Shown here: in pieces, positions 9,888 to 19,107 of the stretch
Layout: every line of letters begins with the position of its first letter
Position numbering within the stretch: position 1 is the first letter of the stretch
NCBI GenBank assembly: GCA_013816845.1
Contig: JACDDU010000006.1
Span: 124,001 to 188,000 of the forward strand
Length of the DNA stretch: 64,000 bases
Reading direction: 5' to 3'
DNA from: Gammaproteobacteria bacterium
GTDB taxonomy: Bacteria; Pseudomonadota; Gammaproteobacteria; DSM-16500
Made by a program: the position numbers and the translations under genes
Notes under the pieces: generated by a model
What the model saw: the letters and a program-made list of their open reading frames with translations, nothing else
The model's database searches: none
What the model was told of the DNA's origin: nothing

Positions 9888-10514
9888 ATGCAGAATTCTT
9901 TTCATGATGAAAAAGTAGATCATATTGTATGTACACAATATTTTTCTTGGACACCCATTCTGATCGGGGCCCTTGTAGGCGTGGGTTTAGGCTTTTTACT
10001 GGATCTGTTCGGCAAAGGAATTGGCTTGTCGCTTTATACCAATGATACGAATGGCGCTACCATACTAGCTGTTGGTGGATTTCTCGCGTTATTGTTTGGC
10101 GGTTTCATAACCATGTTTGCGGCGGGGTTTGCCACAGGTTTTTTTGCGGGACCCAGATGCAGTGAGAGGAACTATGGGGCTGTTTATGGTTTTGTCGCTT
10201 GGTGTTTAAGTCTTATTTTAGTCGCGTGGTTTTCCACAGGTGTTGTTGGATCTGAGTATATGAAATCAGATTCCAGAATGTTCACGCCAGCAACTCAAGA
10301 AATGTCGGCTACCACCGAAAGGGTGACGACTCGTTTACATCCTGCAACTGATGCAAACGACACACGCGCAGAAAAACAAGTAAGAGCCACTGGCATGCTT
10401 TCCTTAGCAACATTTATTATCTTCTTTATTGGAGCTTTAGGAGCAAGTTTTGGTGGTTATTTTGGTTTTTATTACTGGGATAAGTGGGAAACAGAAAGAA
10501 AAGCGCGATTATAA
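9888..10514 (+). CDS. Multi-span membrane protein
   Basis: The open frame begins at 9867, inside the preceding gene, but AAGGAG at 9876-9881 points to ATG 9888 (MQNSFHDEK), giving 208 residues. There are four likely membrane spans: around SWTPILIGALVGVGLGFLL, a Gly-rich pair near residues 65-100, one near 105-125, and one near the C-terminus. The first span starts with the FSWTPILIGAL pattern common in uncharacterised proteobacterial membrane proteins. A hydrophilic loop of about 55 residues separates spans three and four. Function is unknown; linkage with the 27-residue peptide suggests a complex. Confidence 0.75.
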   Translation: MQNSFHDEKVDHIVCTQYFSWTPILIGALVGVGLGFLLDLFGKGIGLSLYTNDTNGATILAVGGFLALLFGGFITMFAAGFATGFFAGPRCSERNYGAVYGFVAWCLSLILVAWFSTGVVGSEYMKSDSRMFTPATQEMSATTERVTTRLHPATDANDTRAEKQVRATGMLSLATFIIFFIGALGASFGGYFGFYYWDKWETERKARL

Positions 10515-10524
10515 AATATTAATC

Positions 10525-10553
10525 TTTCACCAGGTAATTTTTACCTGGTGAAA
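10525..10553 (+). terminator. Hairpin after membrane operon
   Basis: A perfect 13-bp stem (TTTCACCAGGTAA and its complement) with a TTT loop lies 11 bases after the stop of the membrane-protein gene. The U-tract is weak, so termination may be inefficient, but the position and perfect pairing support a terminator. Confidence 0.65.
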
Positions 10554-11014
10554 AGGTTTAAATTCGAATACTTGTTTACTTACTTTAATTAAAATACAGT
10601 TAGTATGGCAAATGATACTGGTTATATTATTCACAGCGCTAAACCTTTAGACGGCTCTATCGCAAAAGTTATCGATATCATAAGTCCGAGGTAATGTTAT
10701 TGATTCACGCCTAACTCAATCAAGCAGATCAGTATGCTTTCTTCCTAAGATCCCAAATGCCAAAACTTTATTAAGACAATAGATCAAATTAGCAGCTCGA
10801 GGGTGAGAAATAATGGAAATTCAAGATTATTCGGCCATTAGGAAACCTGGAACTCCTTGTTGCTCGTTTTAACTCCAGTAAGAATTTCTTAAGTTTATTG
10901 ATATTTCATACAAATACTTTCTTTGTAGAACAACAATTAGAGCATAAAGTAAGGGTACTAATTTATCCTTAAGTTATATTGCATATACTATAATTTTTCC
11001 ATGAGTATACACAT
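10554..11014. other. Non-coding gap
   Basis: Only a 29-codon ATG frame at about 10605 is visible, too short to judge. The rest appears non-coding and carries the promoter region of the 607-residue protein. Confidence 0.35.
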
Positions 11015-12838
11015 ATGCTTCGTAAAAATAGTGATGACTTTTCAACCGATGATTTTATTGCGGTTATTAAACAAAAACGTAACGCAAAACAAATTCAAAG
11101 TTTTGTTCAGGAAAATGCAAACAATATTTATGCTCTTAGTGCATCAGAGCAAACTCACCTTATAGATGCTCTGATAACTCATCATCAGCTTAGAGCTCTA
11201 CGAATTATGTGCGCATCGGTAAAGGATTGTGTTTTACATGCTTTTATAAAAAAATATAGCTTGGCTAAAAATGAAATTGAAGAAAGACGTTTGAAACTTT
11301 TTCAAGATGCATTAGCGATAAGAGACCCTGGCATCACTTTATTTACACAGGCAATAGCAGATAAACAATGGGATGCATTAGCCCTTTTGATCCAAGATGA
11401 TAATGTAGGGCGAGCGTTTAGCCAACAAAATCGAGATTTTCAAAAAAAATATCTGGACCGCTTACTAAACGATTCTATAAAATCCATCAAAATTAAATTT
11501 GAAGCATTCTATATAAAATGGGTTGACTCGACCTTACTTAAGGACTTGCTTGAAAATGAGATGAAAAAAACAGATGGACACAAAGTAAAACTGAATCGAA
11601 CCATACTTAAAAATAGTCTTGCGGCAAAGACAAAACAAAATAACAATGATGATAACCAAAACAACAATAATTGTAATAACAATAATCAAAAGCATCACAC
11701 TGATAGTATCAATGATTCAGGAGTTAATGAAGATAAGCAAAAGCGGCTTAAACGCAAACGTTCCGCTGAAAGTACAAGTCAAGATGAGTTAGAAGATTTG
11801 CTATCAGATAATTTAAAAAATATTCAAGGTAAACTTGATCAAAACCCGTCACTATTGAAAGCTATAAGCAAAGACCAAGTTTTTCAAGAAAAATTTATAT
11901 TCAAGTGTTTGACTCACACTCATTTAACATTACTTAGGAATGTACAACGTCATTTAAGTAATGAAGCATTTGAACGAGTACTTGAAAGGCGAAACAAAAC
12001 AAGAGCTGAGATTAAACAAGAAATGAAAGACAATGCATCAAAGCCGGAACATTTACAAAAATTAGAAATCAAAATGATGAATTTAGAAGTTAATATCAGC
12101 AAATTGGAAGATATAATGAAAGATTGTCCTATAAGAAAGCCTTCAAATGTAAACAATAATAACCAAGGACAGGCTACTGAAAATATTAATAACACCAAAA
12201 GTAAAGTAAATAACAACCCGGGATCTAAGCCCACTTCGGGTCCTAGGACTACAAATAGGAAAGGGTTAGAAAACCTGGTGATAGAAAAAAATGACATGAA
12301 TATTCGAAGTAAACGGGATCATAATTCTTCATTAACAATCGACAGTACATCATCGGATGAAAGGTTAGAAAAGTTAAAGAAAACTGAGAATAATTTAGAC
12401 ACTACCATTCAACAATTGGAAATAATTGTTCGGGACCGTCGTATAATAAATAATACGATAGACGCAGAATTGACAAATAATCAAAACGCCAATTTTTCTA
12501 ACCAAAAATGCGAGGATAATAATTTATCTAGTCCATTTGGTCTTTTCTATCATCAGCCAATTATTCCTCCTGTTAATGCATCGGGATTACATCAAGCGTT
12601 AAATGTTGCGGATGCTAAGGGTGATAATGCTGAGTTATATTCCCTCCAATTCAATCAATCATCTGCACTTGAAAAAGAGGAAGATAATAGTAAAGAAAAT
12701 ATCACAGAAGAAGTAAACTCCTCTAATGAAGATCCTGAATATTTCAATACGAACATGTTCTTCACAAATAGTGAGAGTGATGAGGAAGATAATCTGGGTA
12801 ATTCTTCCACCTATCGATTAAATTCTTTTGGAAAGTAG
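11015..12838 (+). CDS. Asn-rich coiled-coil protein with NLS-like cluster
   Basis: A 607-residue orphan. Residues 1-200 are helical. Residues 208-225 are asparagine-rich, and residues 241-249 form a strong basic cluster (KQKRLKRKR) resembling a monopartite nuclear-localisation signal. Helical and coiled-coil stretches follow at about 290-370 and 435-465, separated by another Asn/Pro-rich linker. The last 60 residues are acidic (EKEEDNSKENITEE), as in the glutamate-rich C-terminal signals of some Dot/Icm substrates. No signal peptide, membrane span or enzyme motif is present. A nuclear-targeted effector is inferred, not shown. Confidence 0.75.
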   Translation: MLRKNSDDFSTDDFIAVIKQKRNAKQIQSFVQENANNIYALSASEQTHLIDALITHHQLRALRIMCASVKDCVLHAFIKKYSLAKNEIEERRLKLFQDALAIRDPGITLFTQAIADKQWDALALLIQDDNVGRAFSQQNRDFQKKYLDRLLNDSIKSIKIKFEAFYIKWVDSTLLKDLLENEMKKTDGHKVKLNRTILKNSLAAKTKQNNNDDNQNNNNCNNNNQKHHTDSINDSGVNEDKQKRLKRKRSAESTSQDELEDLLSDNLKNIQGKLDQNPSLLKAISKDQVFQEKFIFKCLTHTHLTLLRNVQRHLSNEAFERVLERRNKTRAEIKQEMKDNASKPEHLQKLEIKMMNLEVNISKLEDIMKDCPIRKPSNVNNNNQGQATENINNTKSKVNNNPGSKPTSGPRTTNRKGLENLVIEKNDMNIRSKRDHNSSLTIDSTSSDERLEKLKKTENNLDTTIQQLEIIVRDRRIINNTIDAELTNNQNANFSNQKCEDNNLSSPFGLFYHQPIIPPVNASGLHQALNVADAKGDNAELYSLQFNQSSALEKEEDNSKENITEEVNSSNEDPEYFNTNMFFTNSESDEEDNLGNSSTYRLNSFGK

Positions 12839-12968
12839 TGCTCTAAAGCATCATTCAATACTTAAGGTAAAAGTCTGTCCGCGATCAATGGCTGCGGCAA
12901 TATTGCCATGCAAACGACGTAAGGAAATATATTTTTAGCTCTGACATCATGATGCATTGGTAAATCTA

Positions 12969-13038
12969 GATTCAAATATAAGAGAAACAGGTTTACAAAT
13001 GCAGGTGATAATCTATATCGTATTTAGCTAGAACGACT
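12969..13038 (+). repeat. Dispersed 70-bp repeat, copy A
   Basis: This stretch matches 18179-18249 at roughly nine bases in ten, with a few one- or two-base indels. Restoring the frame in either copy gives a common C-terminal coding tail (approximately FKYKR.RFTKAVDNLYRILA), so both may be relics of a duplicated gene's 3-prime end. Flanking sequence is not shared. Confidence 0.6.
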
Positions 13039-13128
13039 TTATGGAATATTCTTTGCAATATCGGCCAACACGTCTAACATTTCTTGATCAGATAGATTAT
13101 TTGCTTTCACAGCATGATTATAAAGTAT
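13039..13128 (-). pseudogene. Minus-strand gene remnant
   Basis: A 29-codon open segment ending in a stop at 13039 reads like the end of a real helical protein (NHAVKANNLSDQEMLDVLAD). It has no start codon and is preceded by an in-frame stop. It directly abuts the dispersed repeat, so this gap of about 800 bases is gene debris. Confidence 0.3.
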
Positions 13129-13440
13129 CTAATTATTCTCACCATAAGTTGTCTGGATGAATCATTCATTGGCTGAATGAAAAATTAATGTAAAAGAATT
13201 GGCATTGCTGCAGCATCTTTATTCAAAATAATAATGCAAATAAAAAATTCACACTCTATTTTTAAAAATAACGCATAGAAGTTTATTTTTTTTAATTATT
13301 TCTTTAAAAGATGATATTAATGATATTATCGAGGTAAAAAATCGGACGCAAATGAAAGTTTATGGGAATCAATAATCTAATTGACGGATACTAAAACTTT
13401 ACTTATTGGGCTCATCGTACATTTCTACTATTCGAGGCAT

Positions 13441-13480
13441 TGGGCGGTTGTCTAGCAACGACGGTCTACCGCCCATTTTT
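13441..13480 (+). terminator. Rho-independent terminator without annotated gene
   Basis: TGGGCGGT at 13441-13448 pairs perfectly with ACCGCCCA at 13468-13475 and is followed by TTTTT. An inner GTTG/CAAC pairing is also possible. It is about 600 bases beyond the nearest upstream plus-strand gene, so it may end a small RNA; a weak TTGACG box lies at 13381-13386. Confidence 0.7.
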
Positions 13481-13664
13481 CCTCTATTTCTTGCAGTTTT
13501 AATCCGGCTTGGATTCGCTCTTAATTAAATCCAGCTTATACTCAGTTCGTGCACAAAACATGTGAAAGATAAGCTTACCGCCACGCAAACGCCTGGCTTA
13601 TTCTCCCTATTGGATAGACCTATATAATATAGTCGGGGATTAACTATATTCTTTATAGGAAGGC

Positions 13665-14726
13665 TCATAAAGAAAGAGTTTTAGGTGCTGGATCGGAGGT
13701 CTCTATCATTGTAGGTTTAGTTGAAAACATCCTGTTGCTATAAGGAGATGCAGCTGATGCTTTCAGTTGTTCCTTATAATTAACTTGCAAGGTTTCAATT
13801 TTTTGCTGTTGTAGCTTTACGATCTCTAACAATCCTGTGATTGAAGAAGTTAAATGTTCGACTTGACCCATCAAGGCTGATTGAGAATCTTGCAGAGATT
13901 TGCACGTATCCTGCAACAACTTAATATTGTGGGGCCCTATACGCATATCATGGGTATGAGCTGAAAACAGGTCACTTATTTCGTACCCAAGTTCTTGTGG
14001 AGTACTTCCATCCTTGTCTTTAATGTTAGGATCCGCGCCGTATTGCAATAAAGTAGAGATAAATTGTTTTGCATGACGACATTGTGCTGCTTGATGCAAT
14101 GGTGTCCTACCATAATTATTTTGTGCATTGACATCAGCACCTGCTGCCACCAGCAAATGAATCATTTGGATTCGAGATTCTAATTTGGCTTCATCTTTAA
14201 TAAAAAGATCATCAACAGCATAATGTAAGGGGGTATTCAAAGAGCAATCGATGGGATTAGGATCCACCTGTTGTTGTAACATGTATTTTATAATTTCTGG
14301 TTTTTCGTAAATAGCAATATGCAAAAAACTTGCCCTAGTTCGATTTTCGGGAACATCACACACTTTATCAAAACATCCTTCTTCAAAATTGCTTTGAGTT
14401 AATAATTGCACATTTCCAGATGTAATTGCTTCATATAAATTTGCATCAGAGGCCAAATGATATTGTGTTAACTCCTGTTGCAATTGGATATTTGGCGTGA
14501 GGGTTTTATCTGTCAGAGGTTTATGTGAGGAATAATCATCATCATGGTTTTGAAGATAAGTTTCTATATTCTTTTTTTCATAAGTAACGCCCGCAGTAGT
14601 CGTTACTGGATTAAACATGATTGAACGTTTATTAGGTTTTCGTGAATTAGGAATGATCCAACTCGAAACCCGGTCCTGAATGCTGATGGGACATTCAAAT
14701 TCGTAAGGAATAAAGATTTGTGGCAT
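13665..14726 (-). CDS. U-box and ankyrin-repeat protein, E3 ligase-like
   Basis: The frame opens at 14780, but ATG 14726 (MPQIFIPYEF), preceded by AGGAAG, gives 353 residues. Residues about 8-90 match a U-box: ECPISI, then MFNPVTTTAGVTYEKKNIET and KPLTDKTLTPNIQLQQEL. This is the RING-like domain without zinc ligands that recruits E2 enzymes. A 14-residue insertion lies between the first and second halves. Residues about 130-255 hold three or more ankyrin repeats (TPLHYAV, AGADVNAQNNYGRTPLHQAA, YGADPNIKDKDGSTP). A coiled coil follows at about 270-330. U-box effectors such as LubX exist in Legionella; combined with ankyrins this looks like a host-acting ubiquitin ligase. Its substrate is unknown. 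Confidence 0.85.
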   Translation of the reverse strand: MPQIFIPYEFECPISIQDRVSSWIIPNSRKPNKRSIMFNPVTTTAGVTYEKKNIETYLQNHDDDYSSHKPLTDKTLTPNIQLQQELTQYHLASDANLYEAITSGNVQLLTQSNFEEGCFDKVCDVPENRTRASFLHIAIYEKPEIIKYMLQQQVDPNPIDCSLNTPLHYAVDDLFIKDEAKLESRIQMIHLLVAAGADVNAQNNYGRTPLHQAAQCRHAKQFISTLLQYGADPNIKDKDGSTPQELGYEISDLFSAHTHDMRIGPHNIKLLQDTCKSLQDSQSALMGQVEHLTSSITGLLEIVKLQQQKIETLQVNYKEQLKASAASPYSNRMFSTKPTMIETSDPAPKTLSL

Positions 14727-14905
14727 TTTTATATACTTCCTATATTGGATAGCGAGAGAGCTTAGCTGAATTATACTCAAAAATATATAATGAGTTTTAG
14801 CCTATTCATCCACCATAGCTCAAACGTTAGTGAGCATGAACAGCATAGGCGAGGTTATAAATAGCGGTATGGAGGGAGCGATGGTTTTTGAACTTTAAGA
14901 AGGGT

Positions 14906-15463
14906 TCATCCATTGTTTGTAACTTCATATCGTAATTGAATTAAGCCATTGGAATAAGCATGAGAAGATGCTAAATGACACCATGACTCATGCAAGATGT
15001 TATTAAAAAGAGGAATACCTGAACCAAGGATGATTGGAATAATGGAGATAATTAATTCGTCAATTAATCCTTTATTCAAGAATTGGCTAATGGTTTTACC
15101 TCCATCTACATAGATATGTTTTATGCCGTCTGAATGAAGTTTATTAATTAAATGATCGATGTCACCGCTATAAATTTCTGCTTTATCACAAACAGATGAT
15201 AGGGTAGAAGTGAGGACAATCACTCGTTTTCCTTGATATGGCCACACGATTGCTCTTGATGCAATTTTATAAGTATTTTTACCCATTACCAACGCATCAA
15301 CTTGATTCAAAAATTTCTTAAAGCCATAATCTTCATTAAGATTATCTGACGGTGGACTGAATGTCTCTAACCAATCTAAGCCGTCATCTTTTTTGGCAAT
15401 ATAACCATCAATACTCGTGGCAATGTAAACGGACATTTTTGATCTTTGTTTATTAGTATTCAT
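14906..15463 (-). CDS. Dihydrofolate reductase family protein (RibD C-terminal type)
   Basis: A 185-residue protein of the RibD C-terminal/YyaP group of NADPH-dependent reductases. Typical features are the N-terminal SVYIATSIDGYIAKKDDGLDW, LVMGKNTYK (about 60-68), the strand KRVIVLTS, and the GIKHIYVDGGKTISQFL nucleotide-binding segment, followed by IDELIISIIPIILGSGIPLF. These small stand-alone proteins are reductases of unknown substrate, not true folate enzymes. ATG 15463 is preferred; Met10 is an alternative. The gene is monocistronic. Confidence 0.88.
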   Translation of the reverse strand: MNTNKQRSKMSVYIATSIDGYIAKKDDGLDWLETFSPPSDNLNEDYGFKKFLNQVDALVMGKNTYKIASRAIVWPYQGKRVIVLTSTLSSVCDKAEIYSGDIDHLINKLHSDGIKHIYVDGGKTISQFLNKGLIDELIISIIPIILGSGIPLFNNILHESWCHLASSHAYSNGLIQLRYEVTNNG

Positions 15464-15477
15464 TAACCTATCACTTT

Positions 15478-15618
15478 TTAAAATAATTTTTTGCCGTTGG
15501 GTACCGCCGGATCAACCGTGATTAAACACACATCACCAGCAGCATCAGGAAAACCAACCCATAGAAAATTGAGATGTGAACCCTGCAATATTTTTTCTTG
15601 CTTATTTACACATCTCAC
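15478..15618 (-). pseudogene. C-terminal gene remnant
   Basis: A 46-codon GTG-opened frame on the minus strand, just upstream of the reductase gene, has strongly protein-like sequence (LNFLWVGFPDAAGDVCLITV). It is preceded by an in-frame stop and lacks a ribosome-binding site. It looks like the C-terminal piece of a globular protein whose body has been deleted. The family is not recognised. Confidence 0.35.
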
Positions 15619-15844
15619 TACTTGTTATCAGGCATTCTGGAGTGTAATGTGTTGTTTTACAAATAAAATATAAATCCTGACGAAAATTTTGCAAAAAGAT
15701 ATGAGAGTATTAGAGAGGAGCTGCCATCCTGATTACAGGTATGCCCGTGCCTTCAATACGGTATCTAAGCCCAAATTTGCGAATTTGTATGTAGCTAGTG
15801 TCAACACTAATATTATTAATAAAATTACACTTGAATAATAATAT

Positions 15845-17968
15845 CTAACACACAAATCTTTTAATTTGTTGCCATACATCATTGGGAAGCTTGCTATTTA
15901 ATTCACTTTTAGCTTTAATTCTCGCGATCTGAATAGGCACAGCAATATTTGCTTTAAATTGGTCGATAAGCGGTAACATGTCAACCATACGGTGTTGCGT
16001 TACACCTTTCTCCTCTCCTAGAGTTCGTATTCCATCTAGCTTAATTAAGATTGCGATTCTATTTTCTAAAGGAAATCGCTTGCTCAAATCATATAAGCGC
16101 TGATAAAAATGACGGACAGCAAACCATTTTTTATCTGCTATCATTTCAAGCATTTTCTCAATGATTCCAATTTTATTTTTATCGTCAATATTTAGCTTTA
16201 GTAATACGTGGCGCACATCACAACGTGATAAATAATCTTCTTGATTAGAGTCAACGATCTTAAGTAAATTTTCAATTACTTCTCTCTGTTTATCTTCAGG
16301 AATTTTCTGTTCCTCTAATGCTACAGAAGCAGGCTCCCACAAATTGCGATGAGGAGTCTTAATCATCATTATTAATGTCTCAATGACTTCGTTCCGTAAC
16401 GTCTCGGAAACCTTCATTTTACCTAAGGCAACATTAGCAGATTTTCGTATAACCCAATTTTGCTCTACCATCCCTCTCAACAATTTGCCAAAGACCTCAT
16501 TTTCCTTACTCTCAGGAATTTCCACTTTACCTAAAGCTTCATAAGCCGCTGCGCGCACCTCTGTGTGCCCATCTTCTGTTTTCACTAATAGGTTTTTAAC
16601 GATCTCATTCTCATGGGATGGAAGATCTATCGCTCCTAATAATTTACAAGCAGATTCACGAATTCTATAATCTTGATGATTAATATTCTCTAGAGAATTT
16701 TCCAACACGATTTGTTTTTGATCTTTAGAAATATTTAACTTACTTAACGCATAACAGACACATTGACGAGTGTAATAATTTTCATCTTCCAGCTTCGCAT
16801 ACAATCTCTCAATTATTCCATTTTCATTAGTAAGAAAACTAAACTTACTCAAAGTGTCACTAGCATAATCACTTGCAAAATATCTGCCTTCTATAATGTT
16901 TTCTAAAAATTTCTCCTTCAACGCATCTCGTTCATTATCCGGTATCTTGATTTTACCCAATGCGTCATAGGCAGCTTTATAAACATTGTCTTTCTGATCC
17001 GCAGTTTTTTCTAGTAATTTACTAATAACTTCATGTAGTTTGAACTCAGGTATCTTCATTTTCCCCAAAACTTTGCAAGCGGCTGCTCGAACATCAGTAG
17101 CCGCGTCGGAAGTCTTGGCGAGTAATTTATCAATTACTGCACTCTCCTTACTTTCGGAAATATTTATTCGACCTAACGTTTTGCAGGCCCTCACGCGTAT
17201 CCATTCGAAATCCAAATTTTGTATTTCGTTATTGTATTCCGTTAATACTAATAATTTTTCAATGACTGCATCTTGTTTATCGACTGAAATCTTCATCTTA
17301 CCTAATGTTCTCATGGCATATTGAATCTCGCTCCAAACCCCCTCCATTTTTTCAAGGCATTTTTCAATAACTTTATTATTCTTTTCATCGGGAATGTCAG
17401 TTCGCGTTAATACTCGCCATGCAGATTCGGACAACAGGGAATTCCCATGATCAGTTAGTATTAATAATTGATCAATAACTACATTTTTTAAATCATTAGG
17501 AATTCTCAACCTCGCCAATATGTTACTAGCATTGTCTGAACTGGAAATACTCCCCATCTCCTCTAGTAATTTTCTAATTTCATCCGCATCAACTTTGCTT
17601 TGATATAACTTTAAGCTATACAAAATTTCTTCTTGAACAGTGTTCTTACTATCTGTTAGATATAAATTTTCAGCATGGATCGCTTGATAATAATAAAAAT
17701 AAGCAATGATTAATGGATAGAGTGGACTGTTTTTATAAGGCTGGGTTTTTTTCAAATTTAAGTAGACATTTAATTCTTTCATTAAATCTTTAGCATCACT
17801 TATTTTGCTTAATCGAAGGGCAAAATTATCCGGTTCTTTTTCAGAATCAAGATAATGTTCTAAAAGATTACGGAATGTTTGGATGGGTTGCGGAGCATAG
17901 TTAGTAGATATGACAAATTCCTGAATAACGCGCTTATACTTTTCTACTAGATCAAATTTTTTGGTCAT
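15845..17968 (-). CDS. HEAT-repeat protein
   Basis: A 707-residue protein dominated by HEAT (PBS-lyase-like) repeats from about residue 140 to 600. The recurring unit is about 38 residues and reads VR.AA...LGK..IP......V...LL (for example DVRAAACKVLGKMKIPEFKL), giving about a dozen alpha-hairpins in a solenoid. Such solenoids bind other proteins. The last residues (KLPNDVWQQIKRFVC) resemble the first helix of an F-box. There is no signal peptide or membrane span. The dense regular repeats and orphan setting suggest a host-interacting scaffold; an internal enzyme-regulating role is the alternative. Confidence 0.85.
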   Translation of the reverse strand: MTKKFDLVEKYKRVIQEFVISTNYAPQPIQTFRNLLEHYLDSEKEPDNFALRLSKISDAKDLMKELNVYLNLKKTQPYKNSPLYPLIIAYFYYYQAIHAENLYLTDSKNTVQEEILYSLKLYQSKVDADEIRKLLEEMGSISSSDNASNILARLRIPNDLKNVVIDQLLILTDHGNSLLSESAWRVLTRTDIPDEKNNKVIEKCLEKMEGVWSEIQYAMRTLGKMKISVDKQDAVIEKLLVLTEYNNEIQNLDFEWIRVRACKTLGRINISESKESAVIDKLLAKTSDAATDVRAAACKVLGKMKIPEFKLHEVISKLLEKTADQKDNVYKAAYDALGKIKIPDNERDALKEKFLENIIEGRYFASDYASDTLSKFSFLTNENGIIERLYAKLEDENYYTRQCVCYALSKLNISKDQKQIVLENSLENINHQDYRIRESACKLLGAIDLPSHENEIVKNLLVKTEDGHTEVRAAAYEALGKVEIPESKENEVFGKLLRGMVEQNWVIRKSANVALGKMKVSETLRNEVIETLIMMIKTPHRNLWEPASVALEEQKIPEDKQREVIENLLKIVDSNQEDYLSRCDVRHVLLKLNIDDKNKIGIIEKMLEMIADKKWFAVRHFYQRLYDLSKRFPLENRIAILIKLDGIRTLGEEKGVTQHRMVDMLPLIDQFKANIAVPIQIARIKAKSELNSKLPNDVWQQIKRFVC

Positions 17969-18178
17969 AAATTCACCAATATTAAAGATTTAAAGTGTTT
18001 TATTTTTGCTAGCATTATAATGGTGTGAGCATTTTAAGTCCACTGGTTTGGTTAAAAGTCATACAGGGATAGCCTATTGAAAGCAATAGAGATTTCCGAC
18101 ATCACCCTTCTTAATATGGTAAGTCATTAGACAAAGCGGAAACTATCAACGGGATCGATAAGCCTCAATAGGGTGTTG

Positions 18179-18249
18179 GATTCAAATATAAGAGAGCAGG
18201 TTTACAAAAGCAGTTGGTAATCTATATCGTATTTTAGCCAGAACGACTT
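18179..18249 (+). repeat. Dispersed 70-bp repeat, copy B
   Basis: Near-identical partner of 12969-13038, in the same orientation. It lies in the 380-base gap between the HEAT-repeat gene and the SDR gene. Nothing else in that gap is recognisable. Confidence 0.6.
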
Positions 18250-18348
18250 GAGGTAAGGCTTCCCTAAATTCCTAGAAAACGGCTGCCATCGCGTGAATAA
18301 TCAGCGTTAATACATTTCTTAATTCTAATCTCTTATGAGAGTTTACTT

Positions 18349-19107
18349 ATGCAACGATTTCAAAATAAAAATGTAATGATAACGGGGGCAGCTTCAGGGA
18401 TTGGACGTGCTGCGGCCCTTCGTATTGCCCAGGAAGGAGGGAATTTAGCTTTGTTAGATATTAATCTGACTAAGCTAAAAGATGTGGCTCAAGAATTAAA
18501 CACTTACGGAAATAAAATTTTTTATTCAAAATGTGATGTATCCAATTTTGAAGAAACAGGTCAAGTTATAGCTACTTTGTGTCAAGAAATAGGTGGTATT
18601 CAGGCGCTTAGTCATAATGTTGGTATTCTACGTTGCTATCATACTCATGAAATGACTTTAGAACAGTGGAATGAAGTTATTGCTGTAAATTTGACGGGTA
18701 CTTTTAATGTTAATAGGCATGCTATTCCCTATCTTTTAAAAAATAAAGTTAGTTATTTAGTTAACACATCATCTAATGCTATAGATCAACCGCATCCCTG
18801 GATGTCTGCCTATGCTGCAGCTAAAGGAGCAATCAAATCTTTTACGCGTTCCCTATTTATTGAGTATTGTTTGCAAGGATTGCATGCTAATTGTGTTTTA
18901 CCAGGAAGCATTAAAACAGACTTAGCTGAAACTTTCATGGTTCCAGAAGGAGGAAATCGTGAACTCATAAAAACTTTGATTCCACTTGGGGAAAGTAAAT
19001 TAGTAAACCCCGATCATGTTGCTGGGGTTATTGCTTTATTAACCTCTGACGATGCTTTTCATATTAACGGTACAGAAATAACGGTAGATGGAGGCAAAAT
19101 TTTTTAA
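18349..19107 (+). CDS. SDR family oxidoreductase
   Basis: A 252-residue classical short-chain dehydrogenase/reductase. It has the cofactor loop TGAASGIG (residues 12-19), an acidic residue after strand two (LLDINL), a HNVG motif (89-92) in place of NNAG, the catalytic Tyr155-x-x-x-Lys159 pair (YAAAK) with a preceding Ser near 141-142, and the C-terminal NGTEITVDGGKIF. Length and motifs fit a soluble NAD(P)-dependent alcohol/ketone oxidoreductase; substrate cannot be read from sequence. The gene is isolated, with only a weak ribosome-binding site. Confidence 0.92.
   Translation: MQRFQNKNVMITGAASGIGRAAALRIAQEGGNLALLDINLTKLKDVAQELNTYGNKIFYSKCDVSNFEETGQVIATLCQEIGGIQALSHNVGILRCYHTHEMTLEQWNEVIAVNLTGTFNVNRHAIPYLLKNKVSYLVNTSSNAIDQPHPWMSAYAAAKGAIKSFTRSLFIEYCLQGLHANCVLPGSIKTDLAETFMVPEGGNRELIKTLIPLGESKLVNPDHVAGVIALLTSDDAFHINGTEITVDGGKIF

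Noticed and set aside
11950-12297. 115-aa minus-strand frame
   Set aside because: Antisense shadow of the Asn/Lys-rich 607-residue protein; hydrophobic composition is an artefact of that.
15491-15673. 60-aa plus-strand frame
   Set aside because: It is antisense to a clearly protein-like minus-strand remnant at 15478-15618.
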